Assembly (NCBI GenBank): GCA_003519585.1
Contig: DOWL01000108.1
Coordinates: 39,382-51,979, forward strand
Length of the DNA: 12,598 bases
DNA from: Nocardioides sp.
GTDB lineage: Bacteria > Actinomycetota > Actinomycetes > Propionibacteriales > Nocardioidaceae
Direction: 5' to 3'
In this document: in pieces, positions 1 to 8,173 of the stretch
How positions within the stretch are numbered: the stretch's first letter is position 1
Layout: every line of letters starts with the position of its first letter
Made by a program: the position numbers and the translations under genes
Notes under the pieces: generated by a model
What the model saw: the letters and a program-made list of their open reading frames with translations, nothing else
Told to the model about the DNA's origin: nothing
Databases searched by the model: none

Positions 1-78
1 GTCGATGTGGGCGATGATGCAGAAATTGCGGATCGTCGCCGGGTCGGTGTGGCCGGGGGCGGGGGCGGAGCGCGTCAT
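1..78 (-). CDS. lepA: Elongation factor 4 (LepA), N-terminal 26 codons only
   Basis: Reading leftward from an ATG at 78, the frame stays open to the window edge and gives MTRSAPAPGHTDPATIRN followed by FCIIAHID. The IRNFCIIAHID stretch is the start of the GTPase G1 region (AHIDHGKST) of LepA; the P-loop itself lies outside the window. LepA/EF4 is a ribosome-associated translational GTPase related to EF-G that acts in the cytoplasm on stalled or assembling ribosomes. A purine-rich GGGAGGA lies about 10 bases upstream of the ATG and supports this start. The gene is divergent from the phosphotransferase-like gene across about 155 bases. A TTGACG sequence lies on the lepA strand at 160-155, but I see no matching -10 box. 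lepA next to rpsT is the conserved actinobacterial order, here interrupted by two accessory genes. The identification rests on a short stretch plus synteny, but the motif is specific. Confidence 0.88.
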   Translation of the reverse strand, partial: MTRSAPAPGHTDPATIRNFCIIAHID

Positions 79-220
79 GACGCGCAAATCCTCCCACGCC
101 TCAGGTCGGCGGCCGATTCCGCGAGTGTCCGGTGAGGGCCGCGATGGGAGTGTGCGTCAAAGCTCCGCAGACGAAAGGCACCTCGAGTTTCAGGGATTCA
201 TACACACCACGACCCAGACG

Positions 221-225
221 GGAGA
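221..225 (+). promoter_or_regulatory. Ribosome binding site that selects the GTG start at 234
   Basis: GGAGA lies 8 bases before the GTG at 234. An in-frame ATG exists at 132, but the 34 residues it would add are low-complexity and rich in Arg, Pro and Thr, and resemble non-coding translation. The GTG is therefore the preferred start. Confidence 0.6.
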
Positions 226-233
226 ATGGTCGG

Positions 234-1175
234 GTGAGGCCCTCTCCTGTCCCGCACGGCCGGACCGCCCGGCGTCTGGAGTGGGCGCACCTGCCTCCCG
301 CCGTACGCGCCGCCATCGAGGAGCAGTGCGGGGCCCCCGTGGTCGCGGCCACCTCGCAGACGTCGGGCTTCACCCCTGGGTTCGCATCCGTCCTCGAGTG
401 CAGTGACGGCTCCCGACACTTCGTGAAGGCCGCGTCGACCAAGGCGCAGCGGATGTTCGCCGACGCCTACCGCGAAGAAGCACGCAAGCTGGCCGCACTG
501 CCCGCGAGCGCTCCCGCTCCCCCGCTGCGCTGGACCGTGGATGTCGAAGACTGGTTCGCACTGTCGACGGAGTACGTCGAGGCGCGGCAGCCGAGCCGTC
601 CCTGGGTCGACGCCGAGTTGCGCCCTTGCCTGGACGCGCTGACGGCGGCGGTGCCGGTGCTGACGCCGGCGCCTACGGAGTTGGCGCTCCCGCCCGCGGC
701 CGAGGAGTTCGCCGCGTGGCCGTCGTACTGGGAGCACCTCCGCCGCACCCAGCCCGACCTGCCGCACCTCGAGGCGGCGGCGGAGCTGGCCGGGAGGTAC
801 GTCGAGGCGATGACCGGCGAGACGCTGGTGCACACCGATGTGCGCGACGACAACCTGCTGCTGACCGCGGACGGCCGGGTGCTGCTCTGCGACTGGAACT
901 GGCCGATGATCGGCGCCGCCTGGCTCGACTCCCTGTTCCTGCTGATCGGTCCCCGCGGCGACGGCCTCGACGTCGAGTCCATCTTGTCCACGCACCCGTT
1001 GCTCTCGGTCGTCCCGGCCGAGCACGTCGACATCGTGCTCGCCCTGGTCATCGGCTACTTCCTCAAGAGCGCCGACGATCCCGTGCCGGCGACCTCGCCG
1101 TACATCCGCGACGCGCAGCGCTGGCAGGGCGAGGTCTGCTGGGACTGGCTCAGCGAACGGCGCGGCTGGCGCTGA
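234..1175 (+). CDS. APH-family (aminoglycoside phosphotransferase-like) kinase
   Basis: The 313-residue protein has the fold signature of the APH/choline kinase family, which transfers phosphate from ATP to small hydroxylated substrates in the cytoplasm. Visible elements in order are a Gly/Ser-rich nucleotide loop (TSGFTPGFAS), a probable ATP-binding Lys65 in HFVKAA, the Brenner catalytic loop HTDVRDDN with H200, D202 and N207, and a metal-binding Asp220 in LLCDWNWPMIGAAWLD. All residues expected for catalysis are present, so the enzyme is probably active. The substrate cannot be read from sequence. Many chromosomal actinobacterial members are not resistance enzymes, so no antibiotic resistance is claimed. 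The gene sits between lepA and rpsT where the conserved order has none, and is followed in the same direction by a secreted propeller gene 134 bases away. An upstream start at 132 (347 residues) is possible but less likely. The family is secure; the function is unknown. Confidence 0.85.
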   Translation: MRPSPVPHGRTARRLEWAHLPPAVRAAIEEQCGAPVVAATSQTSGFTPGFASVLECSDGSRHFVKAASTKAQRMFADAYREEARKLAALPASAPAPPLRWTVDVEDWFALSTEYVEARQPSRPWVDAELRPCLDALTAAVPVLTPAPTELALPPAAEEFAAWPSYWEHLRRTQPDLPHLEAAAELAGRYVEAMTGETLVHTDVRDDNLLLTADGRVLLCDWNWPMIGAAWLDSLFLLIGPRGDGLDVESILSTHPLLSVVPAEHVDIVLALVIGYFLKSADDPVPATSPYIRDAQRWQGEVCWDWLSERRGWR

Positions 1176-1184
1176 CTCGCGCCG

Positions 1185-1200
1185 TACCCGTGATCGGGTA
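1185..1200 (+). terminator. Short hairpin after the phosphotransferase gene, weak terminator candidate
   Basis: TACCCG and CGGGTA form a perfect 6-bp stem around the 4-base loop TGAT, starting 9 bases after the stop codon at 1175. No T-run follows, so it would be a poor intrinsic terminator by the classical model. Short hairpins without a T-run are reported in high-GC actinobacteria. Confidence 0.3.
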
Positions 1201-1309
1201 AGTCCTCCGCTCGGGCCGATCGACGAGGTCTGGACCACCTAGCGTCCGAGTGTTTGCTTTCCTCGTTGCGCGGCCGGGCCGCACGACACCGTCCCTGGGG
1301 GGATTCTCG

Positions 1310-3289
1310 ATGCACTCACCACGTCGCCGCGCCGTCGGCACGGCCCTCGTCGTCTCGCTCGGTCTGTCGCTCGGCGCGACCGCCCTCGTCGCCGCACCCG
1401 CGGTCGCGGTCAACGCCGACCATGGCAACACCGTCGTGTCCGCCGATCCGGTGAACACGACCCCACACGTCATGAACGGCTCCGTCGACGCGATCACCCA
1501 GATCGGGAACAAGATCATCGCCGCCGGCACCTTCACCTCGGTGAGTCCGCCCAGCACGTTCGGGAACACCGGCGACGACGTGGTCCGCAACCGGATGTTC
1601 GCCTTCGACGCGACCACTGGAGCCATCGACCCCAGCTTCAACCCGAACTTCGGCGGCGACGTGCGGTCGCTAACGACCGACGGCACCTATATCTATGCCG
1701 GCGGGTCGTTCGGCTCGGTCGGCGGCAACAGCGCGATCAAGCGGGTGGTGAAGTTGACCGCGGCCGGAGCCGTGGTCAGCGCGTTCAACGCGGTCCCCAA
1801 CAGCGGGGTCAACGAGGTCGTGGTCAAGGGTTCGCGGCTCTACGTCGGCGGTGGCTTCACCAACGTGAAATCGGGCGCCGTCACGACGACCCGCAACCGG
1901 CTGGCGGCCCTCGACTCGACGACCGGGGCAGTGCTGGCCGCGGTGAACGTCTCGTTCGCCGGGGTCTACGACCCGGCACTCGGCGGCACCACCAACATCA
2001 AGCGCTTCGACGTCTCGCCGGACGGATCCCGCCTGATCGCGATCGGCAACTTCGCGACCGCGGGCGGCCTGTCCCGGCCACAGATCGCCATGCTCGATGT
2101 CAGCGGCGCCACCGCCACGGTCGCCCCGTGGGCGACCAACCGCCTCGACGCCGACCACAACAACTGCGCGAGCCGGTTCGACACGTTCACCCGCGACGTC
2201 GACTTCTCCCCCGACGGCAGCTACTTCGTCCTCTCCACGACCGGTGCGTTCGCGGGCGGGGCCAACAGCGGCACGCTCTGCGACACGACCACTCGCTGGG
2301 AGACCGCGAGCACCGGCAACGACCCGACCTGGGCCGACTACACCGGCGGCGACACGACGTACGGTGTCGCCGTGACCGGGAGCGCGGTCTACGTCGGCGG
2401 CCACATGCGCTGGCAGAACAATCCCTTCCAGGGCGACCAGGCCGGCCCCGGCGCGGTCGCGCGCGAGGGGATCGCTGCGCTCGACCCGGTCAACGGGCTC
2501 CCGCTGCGGTGGAACCCGGGTCGCTCCCGCGGGGTCGGCGCCCAAGCACTGTTCGCCACTTCCCAGGGGCTCTGGGTGGGCAGCGACACCACGCGTCTCG
2601 GCGGCGAGCAGCACGGCCGGATCGGGCTCTTCCCGCTGGCCGGCGGCACGTCCGTGCCGGTCGTACCGGCCGCCGCGCTGCCGAACGACCTCTTCGTGGC
2701 CCAACAGACCAGCGGAGGGGTCCTGCAGCGGCGCGCCGTGAACGGCAGTGGAGTGCCAACGGGGACACCGACCACGGCCAACAACGCGTTCGACTGGTCG
2801 ACCGTCCGTGGCGGGTTCCTGCTGAACGGCACCGTCTACTACGGCCTTGCGAACGGCACCTTCAACAAGCGCACGTTCACGAAGGCGACCGGGGCCACCG
2901 GCCCGCAGGTCGCGGTGTCGCTCAACCCCGACCCCGACAACGGCGCGCAGATCCCGTTCTCGGTCTCCACGATGACCGGCATGTTCTACGACACCACGAC
3001 CCATCGGATCTACTACACGGTCTCCGGGGACAGCCGGCTCTACTACCGGTACTTCACACCGGAGAGCGAAGTCGTGGGCGCCCAGACCTTCCAGGCCGAC
3101 GCGGGCGGGATCAACTTCTCCAGTACGGCCGGGCTCACCCTCGCCTCCGGACGGATCTACTACGGCTCCTCGACGGACGGATCGCTGCGCAGCGCGCCGT
3201 TCGCCGGCGGCCGGGTGACCGGGGCCGCCTCGGTCGTGAGCGCCGACGGCACCTGGCGCTACCGCGCGATCCTGGTCCCCAACACCTGA
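1310..3289 (+). CDS. Secreted beta-propeller protein, DUF5122-like repeats
   Basis: This 659-residue exported protein starts at an ATG preceded by GGGGGGA at 1297-1303, six bases away. A GTG at 1250 would add 20 residues with no ribosome binding site. The signal peptide has an Arg-rich n-region (residues 4-7), a hydrophobic core at 11-29 and a likely cleavage after APAVA at residue 33. The mature N-terminal part, roughly to residue 430, carries blades of the type [31 protein letters not shown] and VYVGGHM, each with an LDPVNG/FDATTG turn. These match delta-60/DUF5122 propeller repeats of extracellular proteins. The last 200 or so residues form a different beta-rich module with YYG and YYT strands and no recognised catalytic motif. 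Two cysteines (in NNCASRF and TLCDTTT) could form a disulfide. No LPXTG signal or C-terminal membrane anchor is visible, so it is probably released. The ligand and role are unknown. Confidence 0.85.
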   Translation: MHSPRRRAVGTALVVSLGLSLGATALVAAPAVAVNADHGNTVVSADPVNTTPHVMNGSVDAITQIGNKIIAAGTFTSVSPPSTFGNTGDDVVRNRMFAFDATTGAIDPSFNPNFGGDVRSLTTDGTYIYAGGSFGSVGGNSAIKRVVKLTAAGAVVSAFNAVPNSGVNEVVVKGSRLYVGGGFTNVKSGAVTTTRNRLAALDSTTGAVLAAVNVSFAGVYDPALGGTTNIKRFDVSPDGSRLIAIGNFATAGGLSRPQIAMLDVSGATATVAPWATNRLDADHNNCASRFDTFTRDVDFSPDGSYFVLSTTGAFAGGANSGTLCDTTTRWETASTGNDPTWADYTGGDTTYGVAVTGSAVYVGGHMRWQNNPFQGDQAGPGAVAREGIAALDPVNGLPLRWNPGRSRGVGAQALFATSQGLWVGSDTTRLGGEQHGRIGLFPLAGGTSVPVVPAAALPNDLFVAQQTSGGVLQRRAVNGSGVPTGTPTTANNAFDWSTVRGGFLLNGTVYYGLANGTFNKRTFTKATGATGPQVAVSLNPDPDNGAQIPFSVSTMTGMFYDTTTHRIYYTVSGDSRLYYRYFTPESEVVGAQTFQADAGGINFSSTAGLTLASGRIYYGSSTDGSLRSAPFAGGRVTGAASVVSADGTWRYRAILVPNT

Positions 3290-3312
3290 GGTCGGTCCGC
3301 AAGCTCCTCGAT

Positions 3313-3342
3313 TTGAGGCGGTCCACACCGCGCTGTTACCGT
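3313..3342 (+). promoter_or_regulatory. Candidate rpsT promoter
   Basis: TTGAGG at 3313-3318 and TACCGT at 3337-3342 are 18 bases apart and resemble the -35 and TAnnnT -10 boxes of actinobacterial housekeeping sigma factors. The start of transcription would fall about 70 bases before the rpsT start codon, leaving a leader suited to S20 feedback control. This is a pattern match by eye only. Confidence 0.4.
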
Positions 3343-3419
3343 TGTCCGTCGCGCTGGCGGCCTTCCGCCGCGCCCTCGAACTCCAGCATCCACGTCCACC
3401 ACGCACCGAGAGAAGCCCA

Positions 3420-3680
3420 GTGGCCAACATCAAGTCCCAGATCAAGCGGAACAAGCAGAACGAGAAGCGTCACGAGCGCAACAAGGCCGTCAAGACGAGC
3501 CTGAAGACCGCCGTGCGCAAGTTCCGCGAGGCCGCAGACGCCGGTGACGCCGCCCAGGCGCAGGAGCTGGCCCGCGATGCTTCCAAGAAGCTCGACAAGG
3601 CCGCCTCCAAGGGCGTCATCCACAAGAACCAGGCCGCGAACCGCAAGTCCGCGATCGCCAAGAAGGCCGCCTCTCTCTGA
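3420..3680 (+). CDS. rpsT: 30S ribosomal protein S20
   Basis: The 86-residue basic protein beginning (V/M)[18 protein letters not shown] has the full length and sequence pattern of bacterial S20, which binds 16S rRNA in the 30S body. The helical core [19 protein letters not shown] and the C-terminal segment [20 protein letters not shown] are both intact. Translation starts at GTG (3420), with the purine stretch GAGAGAAG at 3408-3415 just upstream. Non-AUG starts are typical for S20 and are linked to its autoregulation in other bacteria. The gene runs opposite to holA and faces it tail to tail, with a strong shared hairpin between the two. This matches the usual actinobacterial layout, except that lepA is no longer its direct neighbour. 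Confidence 0.97.
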   Translation: MANIKSQIKRNKQNEKRHERNKAVKTSLKTAVRKFREAADAGDAAQAQELARDASKKLDKAASKGVIHKNQAANRKSAIAKKAASL

Positions 3681-3696
3681 GAGCAGCCAGCTCGGC

Positions 3697-3722
3697 ACGA
3701 CCCGCCCTGAGGGGCGGGTCGT
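3697..3722. terminator. Intrinsic terminator between rpsT and holA
   Basis: ACGACCCGCCC and GGGCGGGTCGT form a perfect 11-bp, GC-rich stem around a TGAG loop, 16 bases after the rpsT stop and followed by TCTGCATTT. On the other strand it follows the holA stop by about 30 bases and is symmetric, so it can end both convergent transcripts. Confidence 0.85.
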
Positions 3723-3751
3723 TCTGCATTTCCGCCGTGGCTCGGCTCAGC

Positions 3752-4729
3752 TCAGCGCGGCTCGCGGAGCCCGGTGATGGTGAGCACCAGCCGTTCGAGG
3801 GTGTAGTTGGCGTCGCTGGCTGCGCCCTTGATGTCGGCATCGGCCTGAGCCACCGCTCTGATCGCTCGAGCCAGCCCCGCCTCCGACCAACCCCGCGACT
3901 GCTCGCGAAGGCTGCGCAGTTTCCACGGGGGCACGCCCACCTCGCGGGCCAGGTCGGCCTCCTTCAGACGGGGCGGCGCTCCGTGGTAACGGGCCAGCCC
4001 CCGCGCTCCACCGGCGAACGCCGAGGTGACCAGCACCGGCGGCGTCCCCCCGTCGAGAGCCCAGCGCAACTCCTCCAGGGCGGCCTGGCGACGGCCGGAG
4101 AACGCCGCGTCGGCCACCGCGAACGACTTGGCCTCGGCCCGGCCGCCGAAGTACTTCTTCACCGTCGCGACGTCGATGACCTGTCCGGGGAAGTCGTGGG
4201 TGAGCTGGTGGGCGGCCGCGGCCAGCGACCGGAGGTCTTGGCCGATGGCCTGGACGAGCGCATCCGCCGCCTCCCGGTCGACCCTCGCGCCATGCCGTTT
4301 GGCCTCGGCCATCACGAACTGCGGGAACTCGCTTGGCCGCAGCTCGACCGACTTGTGCTCGGTGACCGATGGCAGCTTGCGGAGCTTGGCCAGCACACCG
4401 CTGCCCTTGGCACCCCCCGTGTGGACCAACACCAGCGCGACGTCTTCGACGGGTGCCGCGGCGTAGTCGAGGAGCCCGTCCACCGACTCGTCGGGCAGGT
4501 CCTCCAGCCCGCGCACCACGACGCACCGCACCGAGCTGAACAGGGACGGCGCGGCCAGCTCGCCGAGCTCGGCCAGGGTCAGGGATGCGGCCCGGGTCTC
4601 GGAGAACTCAGCCTCCCCGTCGATGCGCCGCACCTCCTCGCGCACCGCGGCCACCGTCCGCTCGCCGAGGAACTCCTCCTTGCCGGTGATCAACGCGACC
4701 CGTCCGAGTGGTGCGTCGATATCGGTCAT
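3752..4729 (-). CDS. holA: DNA polymerase III subunit delta
   Basis: This 325-residue protein matches HolA, the clamp-loader subunit that opens the beta sliding clamp and delivers it to primed DNA at the replication fork. Its N-terminal region reads LITGKEEFLGERTVAAVREEV, followed by the ATPase-like domain without a Walker motif, as normal for delta. Later elements include VLVHTGGAKGSGVLAKLRKL, the KRHGARVDREAADALV collar-side helices, and a C-terminal stretch ending TLERLVLTITGLREPR. Length fits the family (about 320-340). The ATG at 4729 is chosen because MTDIDAP begins the conserved domain and AGGG lies 8 bases upstream. An in-frame GTG three codons earlier is the alternative. The gene lies downstream of comEC on the same strand but is separated by 124 bases containing a strong inverted repeat, so it may be transcribed separately. 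The assignment is supported by both sequence and synteny. Confidence 0.93.
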   Translation of the reverse strand: MTDIDAPLGRVALITGKEEFLGERTVAAVREEVRRIDGEAEFSETRAASLTLAELGELAAPSLFSSVRCVVVRGLEDLPDESVDGLLDYAAAPVEDVALVLVHTGGAKGSGVLAKLRKLPSVTEHKSVELRPSEFPQFVMAEAKRHGARVDREAADALVQAIGQDLRSLAAAAHQLTHDFPGQVIDVATVKKYFGGRAEAKSFAVADAAFSGRRQAALEELRWALDGGTPPVLVTSAFAGGARGLARYHGAPPRLKEADLAREVGVPPWKLRSLREQSRGWSEAGLARAIRAVAQADADIKGAASDANYTLERLVLTITGLREPR

Positions 4730-4775
4730 GTGCGTCACCCTAGAGCTCGGATCGGACAGCGCCGCCAGCGCCGCC

Positions 4776-4836
4776 GTCGAGTGACGTGAAAGTGCTGTCG
4801 AACCGTCCGATCGACAGCACTTTGGCGACGTTCGAC
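4776..4836. repeat. Inverted-repeat element between comEC and holA
   Basis: The core is a perfect 13-bp inverted repeat: AAAGTGCTGTCGA at 4789-4801 and TCGACAGCACTTT at 4811-4823 around a 9-base spacer. Outside it, GTCGA at 4776-4780 and TCGAC at 4832-4836 form a second matching pair, and offset ACGT tetramers lie between. Read on the comEC strand, the hairpin ends in ACTTT and starts about 30 bases after the comEC stop, so an intrinsic terminator is the simplest explanation. The length, symmetry and nested GTCGA units also fit a dispersed palindromic repeat or an operator. Confidence 0.75.
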
Positions 4837-4853
4837 GGGGAACGACGGCGCGC

Positions 4854-7196
4854 TCAGCGGCTGGTGGCCACCCGAGGCGCCCCCTGGTCAACTACGACGG
4901 CCAGGTCGCCGTCGAGATCGGTGCGGAACACCTGGGCACCGGCCTCCTCCAGCGGGCCCATAGCCGAAGCGGCCGGATGCCCGTAGTTGTTGTCGGCTCC
5001 GACCGAGACAAGCACCACGTCCGGGTCGAGGGAGACCAGCCAGGGCTCGTCCTGGTGAGCGCTGCCATGGTGTGGGAGCTTGAGGACATCGACCTGCAGT
5101 TCCGGTAGGAGCCGAGCCAGTTGGGCCTGTCCGTCGGGCTCGACGTCGCCGGTCAGCAGCAGCCACAGGCCTGCGGTTTCCACCAGCAGCACGACGCTTG
5201 CCTGGTTGGCGGTCGAGCCGTCACCCGGCCCGCGGACCGGCGAGTCCGCGAGCGGCCACAACACCTGAAGCGTCAGCGCGCCGATGGTGTACGACGCGCC
5301 GTAGGTCACCGGCGAGGCCGGCACGCCCGCGGCCGCAGTGACCTCGTCGACCTCCTGCACGCCACCGGGAGGGTCGAGCAGCCGAGTGGTCTGAACGGCG
5401 GTGACCTCCCGGCCGTCGAACACCCCGCCGATGCCATCGACGTGGTCGGCGTGGAAATGAGTCAGCATCAGCAGCGGCACCTGCTCCACGTGCAACCGGT
5501 CGAGGCACCGGTCCACCGCCCGCGGATCGGGGCCGGTATCGATCACCACCGCCTGGCCCGGACCGGCGTTGAGAGCCAGCGCGTCGCCCTGCCCGACGTC
5601 ACACGCGACGAGCACCCAGCCGTCCGGCGGCCAGCCGAAGGCGGGCGGCCGGACCGCCACCGCCACGACCAACACCACGGCTGCCGCACCACCGGTCGCC
5701 GGACGCCGGAGCAGCCGCGGTCCGACCAGTGCCACCACCACCGTGAGGAGGGTCAACAACACCAACGCCACCGGGCCGGTCCCCCAGCCGACCGCCGCGC
5801 CTGGAAGCCCGGCGCCGTGCTCGGCCACCGTGATGAGCCACGCCACGCACCAGCAGGCGAGCGTCCCGCACAGCTGGCCGAGCGGTCCCCAGACCAGGGT
5901 CAACAGCCCGCCGGCCAGCCCCAACACCGTCGCCGGGCCGACGACGGGGGCGACCAGCAGGTTGGCGACCACGGCGACCACGCTGACCTGCCCGGAGATG
6001 GCGGCCACCAGCGGCGTGCACGCGAGCTGGGCCGCCGCGGGTACGGCGATCGCTTCCGCGAACCACCGCGGCAGCCAGCGCGCCAGCGCGTCGCGCCACG
6101 CCGGAGCGAGCAGCAGGATCCCGCCCGTCGCGAGGACCGACAGCGCGAACCCTGCCGAGACCGCCAGTGCCGGATCGATCAGCACCAGCACGACGACCGC
6201 CGTCCCGAGGCCACGCAACGCTCGGTGACGCCCGTCCACTCCCAGCGCGACCAGCCCGATGGTGCCCATCACTGCGGCCCGGAGCACGCTCGGCTCGGTG
6301 CGAGCGATCAGGACGAAGCCCACGATCCCCGCCACGGCCACGAGCTGCAGCCAGCGCCCACGAACGCGACACAGGCGCGCGAGGGCGAGCAGGAAGCCGA
6401 CCAGCAACGTGAGGTTGGTGCCGGACACCGCCAGCAGGTGGGTCAGCCCGGTGGCTCGGAACGCCTCCTGGATCACGGGATCGACGTCTCCGTCGTCGCC
6501 ATCGACGAGGGCCGGGACCAAGGCTCGCTGATCGGCGGGCCGATGGGCCACCGAGTCGCGCAGCGCCGTACGCACCGCGGCCGCGCCGCGCCACCACACG
6601 TCGGGGGCGTCGACCGTCTCCGGGTCACCGCGGAGTCGGAGCAGGCCCGCCAGGTCGCGATCGTCGGCCGCGACGAGACTGCCCTGTAACCGGACCGTGG
6701 CGCCCAGCGCGACCGGCGCGTCGTCGGCGGAGCCGAGGACCAGGACCGGAGCCCTCAGCCGAACCGTCTGACCCCGCCCGGTCAGCTCGCGGACCGTGAG
6801 TCGCCAGACCACCTGGTCGACGCCCGAGGACGAGGCCGACCCGGACACGGTGCGCGAGTCGGAGGAGACCGTCCCGAGAACCGTGACAGCCGCGCCCTGC
6901 GCCGCGAGCGCGGCGACCGGGTTGTGGGCGACTCGCTCGGCACGCAGGGTCGCCACTCCAGCGGCAGCCACGGCGACGACGAGCAGGCCGACCACGGCGC
7001 CAGGAAGGCCAGCGCGCCGCCGGCCCACGAGGACCACCGCGACGGCCGCGACGATCGCGACCCCGAGCAGCACAGCCAGCGCCGAACCTCGCGCCAGTGT
7101 CCCGGCCACGCCACCGGCCCAGGTCGCGGCGCCGAGCAGTGGCATCCGCACATCGAGCACGCGTCCGGCGAGTGGAGCATCGGCATCGTCGCTCAC
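4854..7196 (-). CDS. comEC: ComEC/Rec2-type competence DNA channel with metallo-beta-lactamase domain
   Basis: The 780-residue integral membrane protein has the complete ComEC architecture. It starts with hydrophobic segments at about residues 18-85, then a beta-rich outer domain (DUF4131-like, about 100-200). The competence transmembrane core is marked by THLLAVSGTN at residues 252-261 and followed by many membrane helices to about residue 525. The C-terminal metallo-beta-lactamase domain carries DVGQGDA, the metal-binding THFHADHVDG (H580, H582, D584, H585), LLLTGDVE and LPHHGSAHQ, so the nuclease-type active site looks intact. ComEC forms the channel through which single-stranded DNA enters during transformation, and the lactamase-like domain is thought to degrade the other strand. 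The start is a GTG at 7196; its GTGA overlaps the comEA stop by 4 bases, indicating translational coupling. Natural transformation is poorly documented in most actinobacteria that carry these genes, so the active role here is uncertain. Confidence 0.95.
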   Translation of the reverse strand: MSDDADAPLAGRVLDVRMPLLGAATWAGGVAGTLARGSALAVLLGVAIVAAVAVVLVGRRRAGLPGAVVGLLVVAVAAAGVATLRAERVAHNPVAALAAQGAAVTVLGTVSSDSRTVSGSASSSGVDQVVWRLTVRELTGRGQTVRLRAPVLVLGSADDAPVALGATVRLQGSLVAADDRDLAGLLRLRGDPETVDAPDVWWRGAAAVRTALRDSVAHRPADQRALVPALVDGDDGDVDPVIQEAFRATGLTHLLAVSGTNLTLLVGFLLALARLCRVRGRWLQLVAVAGIVGFVLIARTEPSVLRAAVMGTIGLVALGVDGRHRALRGLGTAVVVLVLIDPALAVSAGFALSVLATGGILLLAPAWRDALARWLPRWFAEAIAVPAAAQLACTPLVAAISGQVSVVAVVANLLVAPVVGPATVLGLAGGLLTLVWGPLGQLCGTLACWCVAWLITVAEHGAGLPGAAVGWGTGPVALVLLTLLTVVVALVGPRLLRRPATGGAAAVVLVVAVAVRPPAFGWPPDGWVLVACDVGQGDALALNAGPGQAVVIDTGPDPRAVDRCLDRLHVEQVPLLMLTHFHADHVDGIGGVFDGREVTAVQTTRLLDPPGGVQEVDEVTAAAGVPASPVTYGASYTIGALTLQVLWPLADSPVRGPGDGSTANQASVVLLVETAGLWLLLTGDVEPDGQAQLARLLPELQVDVLKLPHHGSAHQDEPWLVSLDPDVVLVSVGADNNYGHPAASAMGPLEEAGAQVFRTDLDGDLAVVVDQGAPRVATSR

Positions 7197-8158
7197 ACCG
7201 TCACGTAGGGGGCGAGCTTGTCGAGAGTGACCTCGCCGATGCCGTCGACCTCGAGGAGCTCCTCGACCGAGGTGAAACCGCCGTGCTGATCACGCCAGGT
7301 CAGGATCGAGGCCGCGGTGACCGGACCCACCTCCGGCAGCTGATCGAGCTCGCTCTCCGTCGCGGTGTTGAGGTTGACCAGCGCGGTCGGGCCACCGGGC
7401 ACTGGGGTCGCCGCAGGAGTCGCCGGCGGCACCGCCGCAGCGCCTGGCGGAGCCGGAGCGCCTGGCGGAGCCGGAGCGCCTGGCGGAGCCGGAGCGCCCA
7501 CGAGCACCTGCTCGCCGTCGACCAGGGGGCGGGCCAGGTTGAGTCCGCTGACGTCGACTCCTGGTTTGGCCCCACCCGCGGCAGCGAGCGCGTCGACCAC
7601 GCGAGCTCCAGCATCGAGGACAGCGATGCCGGGGCGGCGCACCTTGCCGGCCACGTCGACGGTGACCGTGGCCGGCGTAGCCGCTGCGACGGCGTCGGTG
7701 GCGACGGACATGGGCGCGGGCGCAGACGAGGCGGCGACCAGCCCTCGTGCTGGCGCGGCCTCGAGGTCGGGCGCGGGCTGAGCCGAGCCCCGCACCAGCC
7801 ACCAGCAGGTGACCGCCAGCGCCACGGCCACGACCACCGCGACCACGGCGAGCTGGGCCGGCCCGAGGGCCAGGCGTGCGTGGGGAGCCGCGTGCCGACC
7901 CCGGGACGCCGTGCTCGCGGGCGGCTCGACCGGCAGCGGTCGGGACACCGGCGGGGTCGGCGACTGCGCGGCCGCGCGGCGTGGAGCGGCCAGGTGGGTG
8001 TGGTCGTCCCACCACGGCGCCTGGGTCAGGTCGGTCGGCTCCGCGACGGGACGAGCCGAACGGATCCCGCCCGGATGGGCGGAAAGCTCGTCGCCCAGCT
8101 GGGAGAGACGGCGCGAGAGGCCATCTCGCCGCTCGAGGTCGGATCGTCGGGTGCGCAT
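7193..8158 (-). CDS. comEA: ComEA-like DNA-binding protein with SLBB and helix-hairpin-helix domains
   Basis: The 321-residue protein has a charged N-terminal region of about 100 residues, one membrane helix at about 101-122 (AQLAVVAVVVAVALAV), an SLBB-type fold at about 164-222 (TVDVAGKVRRPGIAVL), a Pro/Ala linker with three GAPAPP repeats (221-238), and a C-terminal double helix-hairpin-helix at 261-321 with LPEVGPVTAASIL and VDGIGEVTLDKL. ComEA binds incoming double-stranded DNA on the outer face of the membrane and hands it to ComEC, the next gene, which it overlaps by 4 bases. The long N-terminal extension before the membrane helix places much sequence in the cytoplasm; family members in low-GC Gram-positives begin almost directly with the helix. 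The ATG at 8158 has only a weak upstream AGG, and a small hairpin plus two DnaA-box-like sites lie just before it. A later start inside the N-terminal region cannot be excluded. Confidence 0.92.
   Translation of the reverse strand: MRTRRSDLERRDGLSRRLSQLGDELSAHPGGIRSARPVAEPTDLTQAPWWDDHTHLAAPRRAAAQSPTPPVSRPLPVEPPASTASRGRHAAPHARLALGPAQLAVVAVVVAVALAVTCWWLVRGSAQPAPDLEAAPARGLVAASSAPAPMSVATDAVAAATPATVTVDVAGKVRRPGIAVLDAGARVVDALAAAGGAKPGVDVSGLNLARPLVDGEQVLVGAPAPPGAPAPPGAPAPPGAAAVPPATPAATPVPGGPTALVNLNTATESELDQLPEVGPVTAASILTWRDQHGGFTSVEELLEVDGIGEVTLDKLAPYVTV
7440..7493. repeat. Three tandem 18-bp repeats inside comEA
   Basis: GCGCCTGGCGGAGCCGGA occurs three times without mismatch at 7440-7457, 7458-7475 and 7476-7493, followed by a partial GCGCC. 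On the coding strand each copy adds GAPAPP to the linker between the SLBB and helix-hairpin-helix domains. Perfect identity points to recent or slippage-prone expansion. Confidence 0.95.
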
Positions 8159-8173
8159 GCGACGAACCTAGGA

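Noticed and set aside
234..1175. Antibiotic resistance gene
   Set aside because: Family resemblance to aminoglycoside phosphotransferases gives no substrate information, and there are no mobile elements or resistance neighbours.
198..1238. Long open frame antisense to the phosphotransferase gene
   Set aside because: Its product is a low-complexity Arg/Gly/Val-rich sequence without motifs, typical of the antisense of a high-GC gene; the plus-strand frame has full APH motifs.
1670..3454. 594-codon minus-strand open frame opposite the propeller gene
   Set aside because: It has no recognisable domain, is dominated by Arg, Gly and Val, and mirrors codon-position GC bias of the real gene, which has a signal peptide and propeller repeats.
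4797..4815. Possible LexA/SOS box in the inverted repeat near holA
   Set aside because: One half reads TCGAAC, but the other half is GATCGA rather than GTTCGA, so the actinobacterial LexA consensus is not met.
5121..6689. 522-codon plus-strand open frame opposite comEC
   Set aside because: The sequence is rich in Arg, Gln, His and Asp with no fold signature. It is a shadow of comEC, whose motifs are complete.
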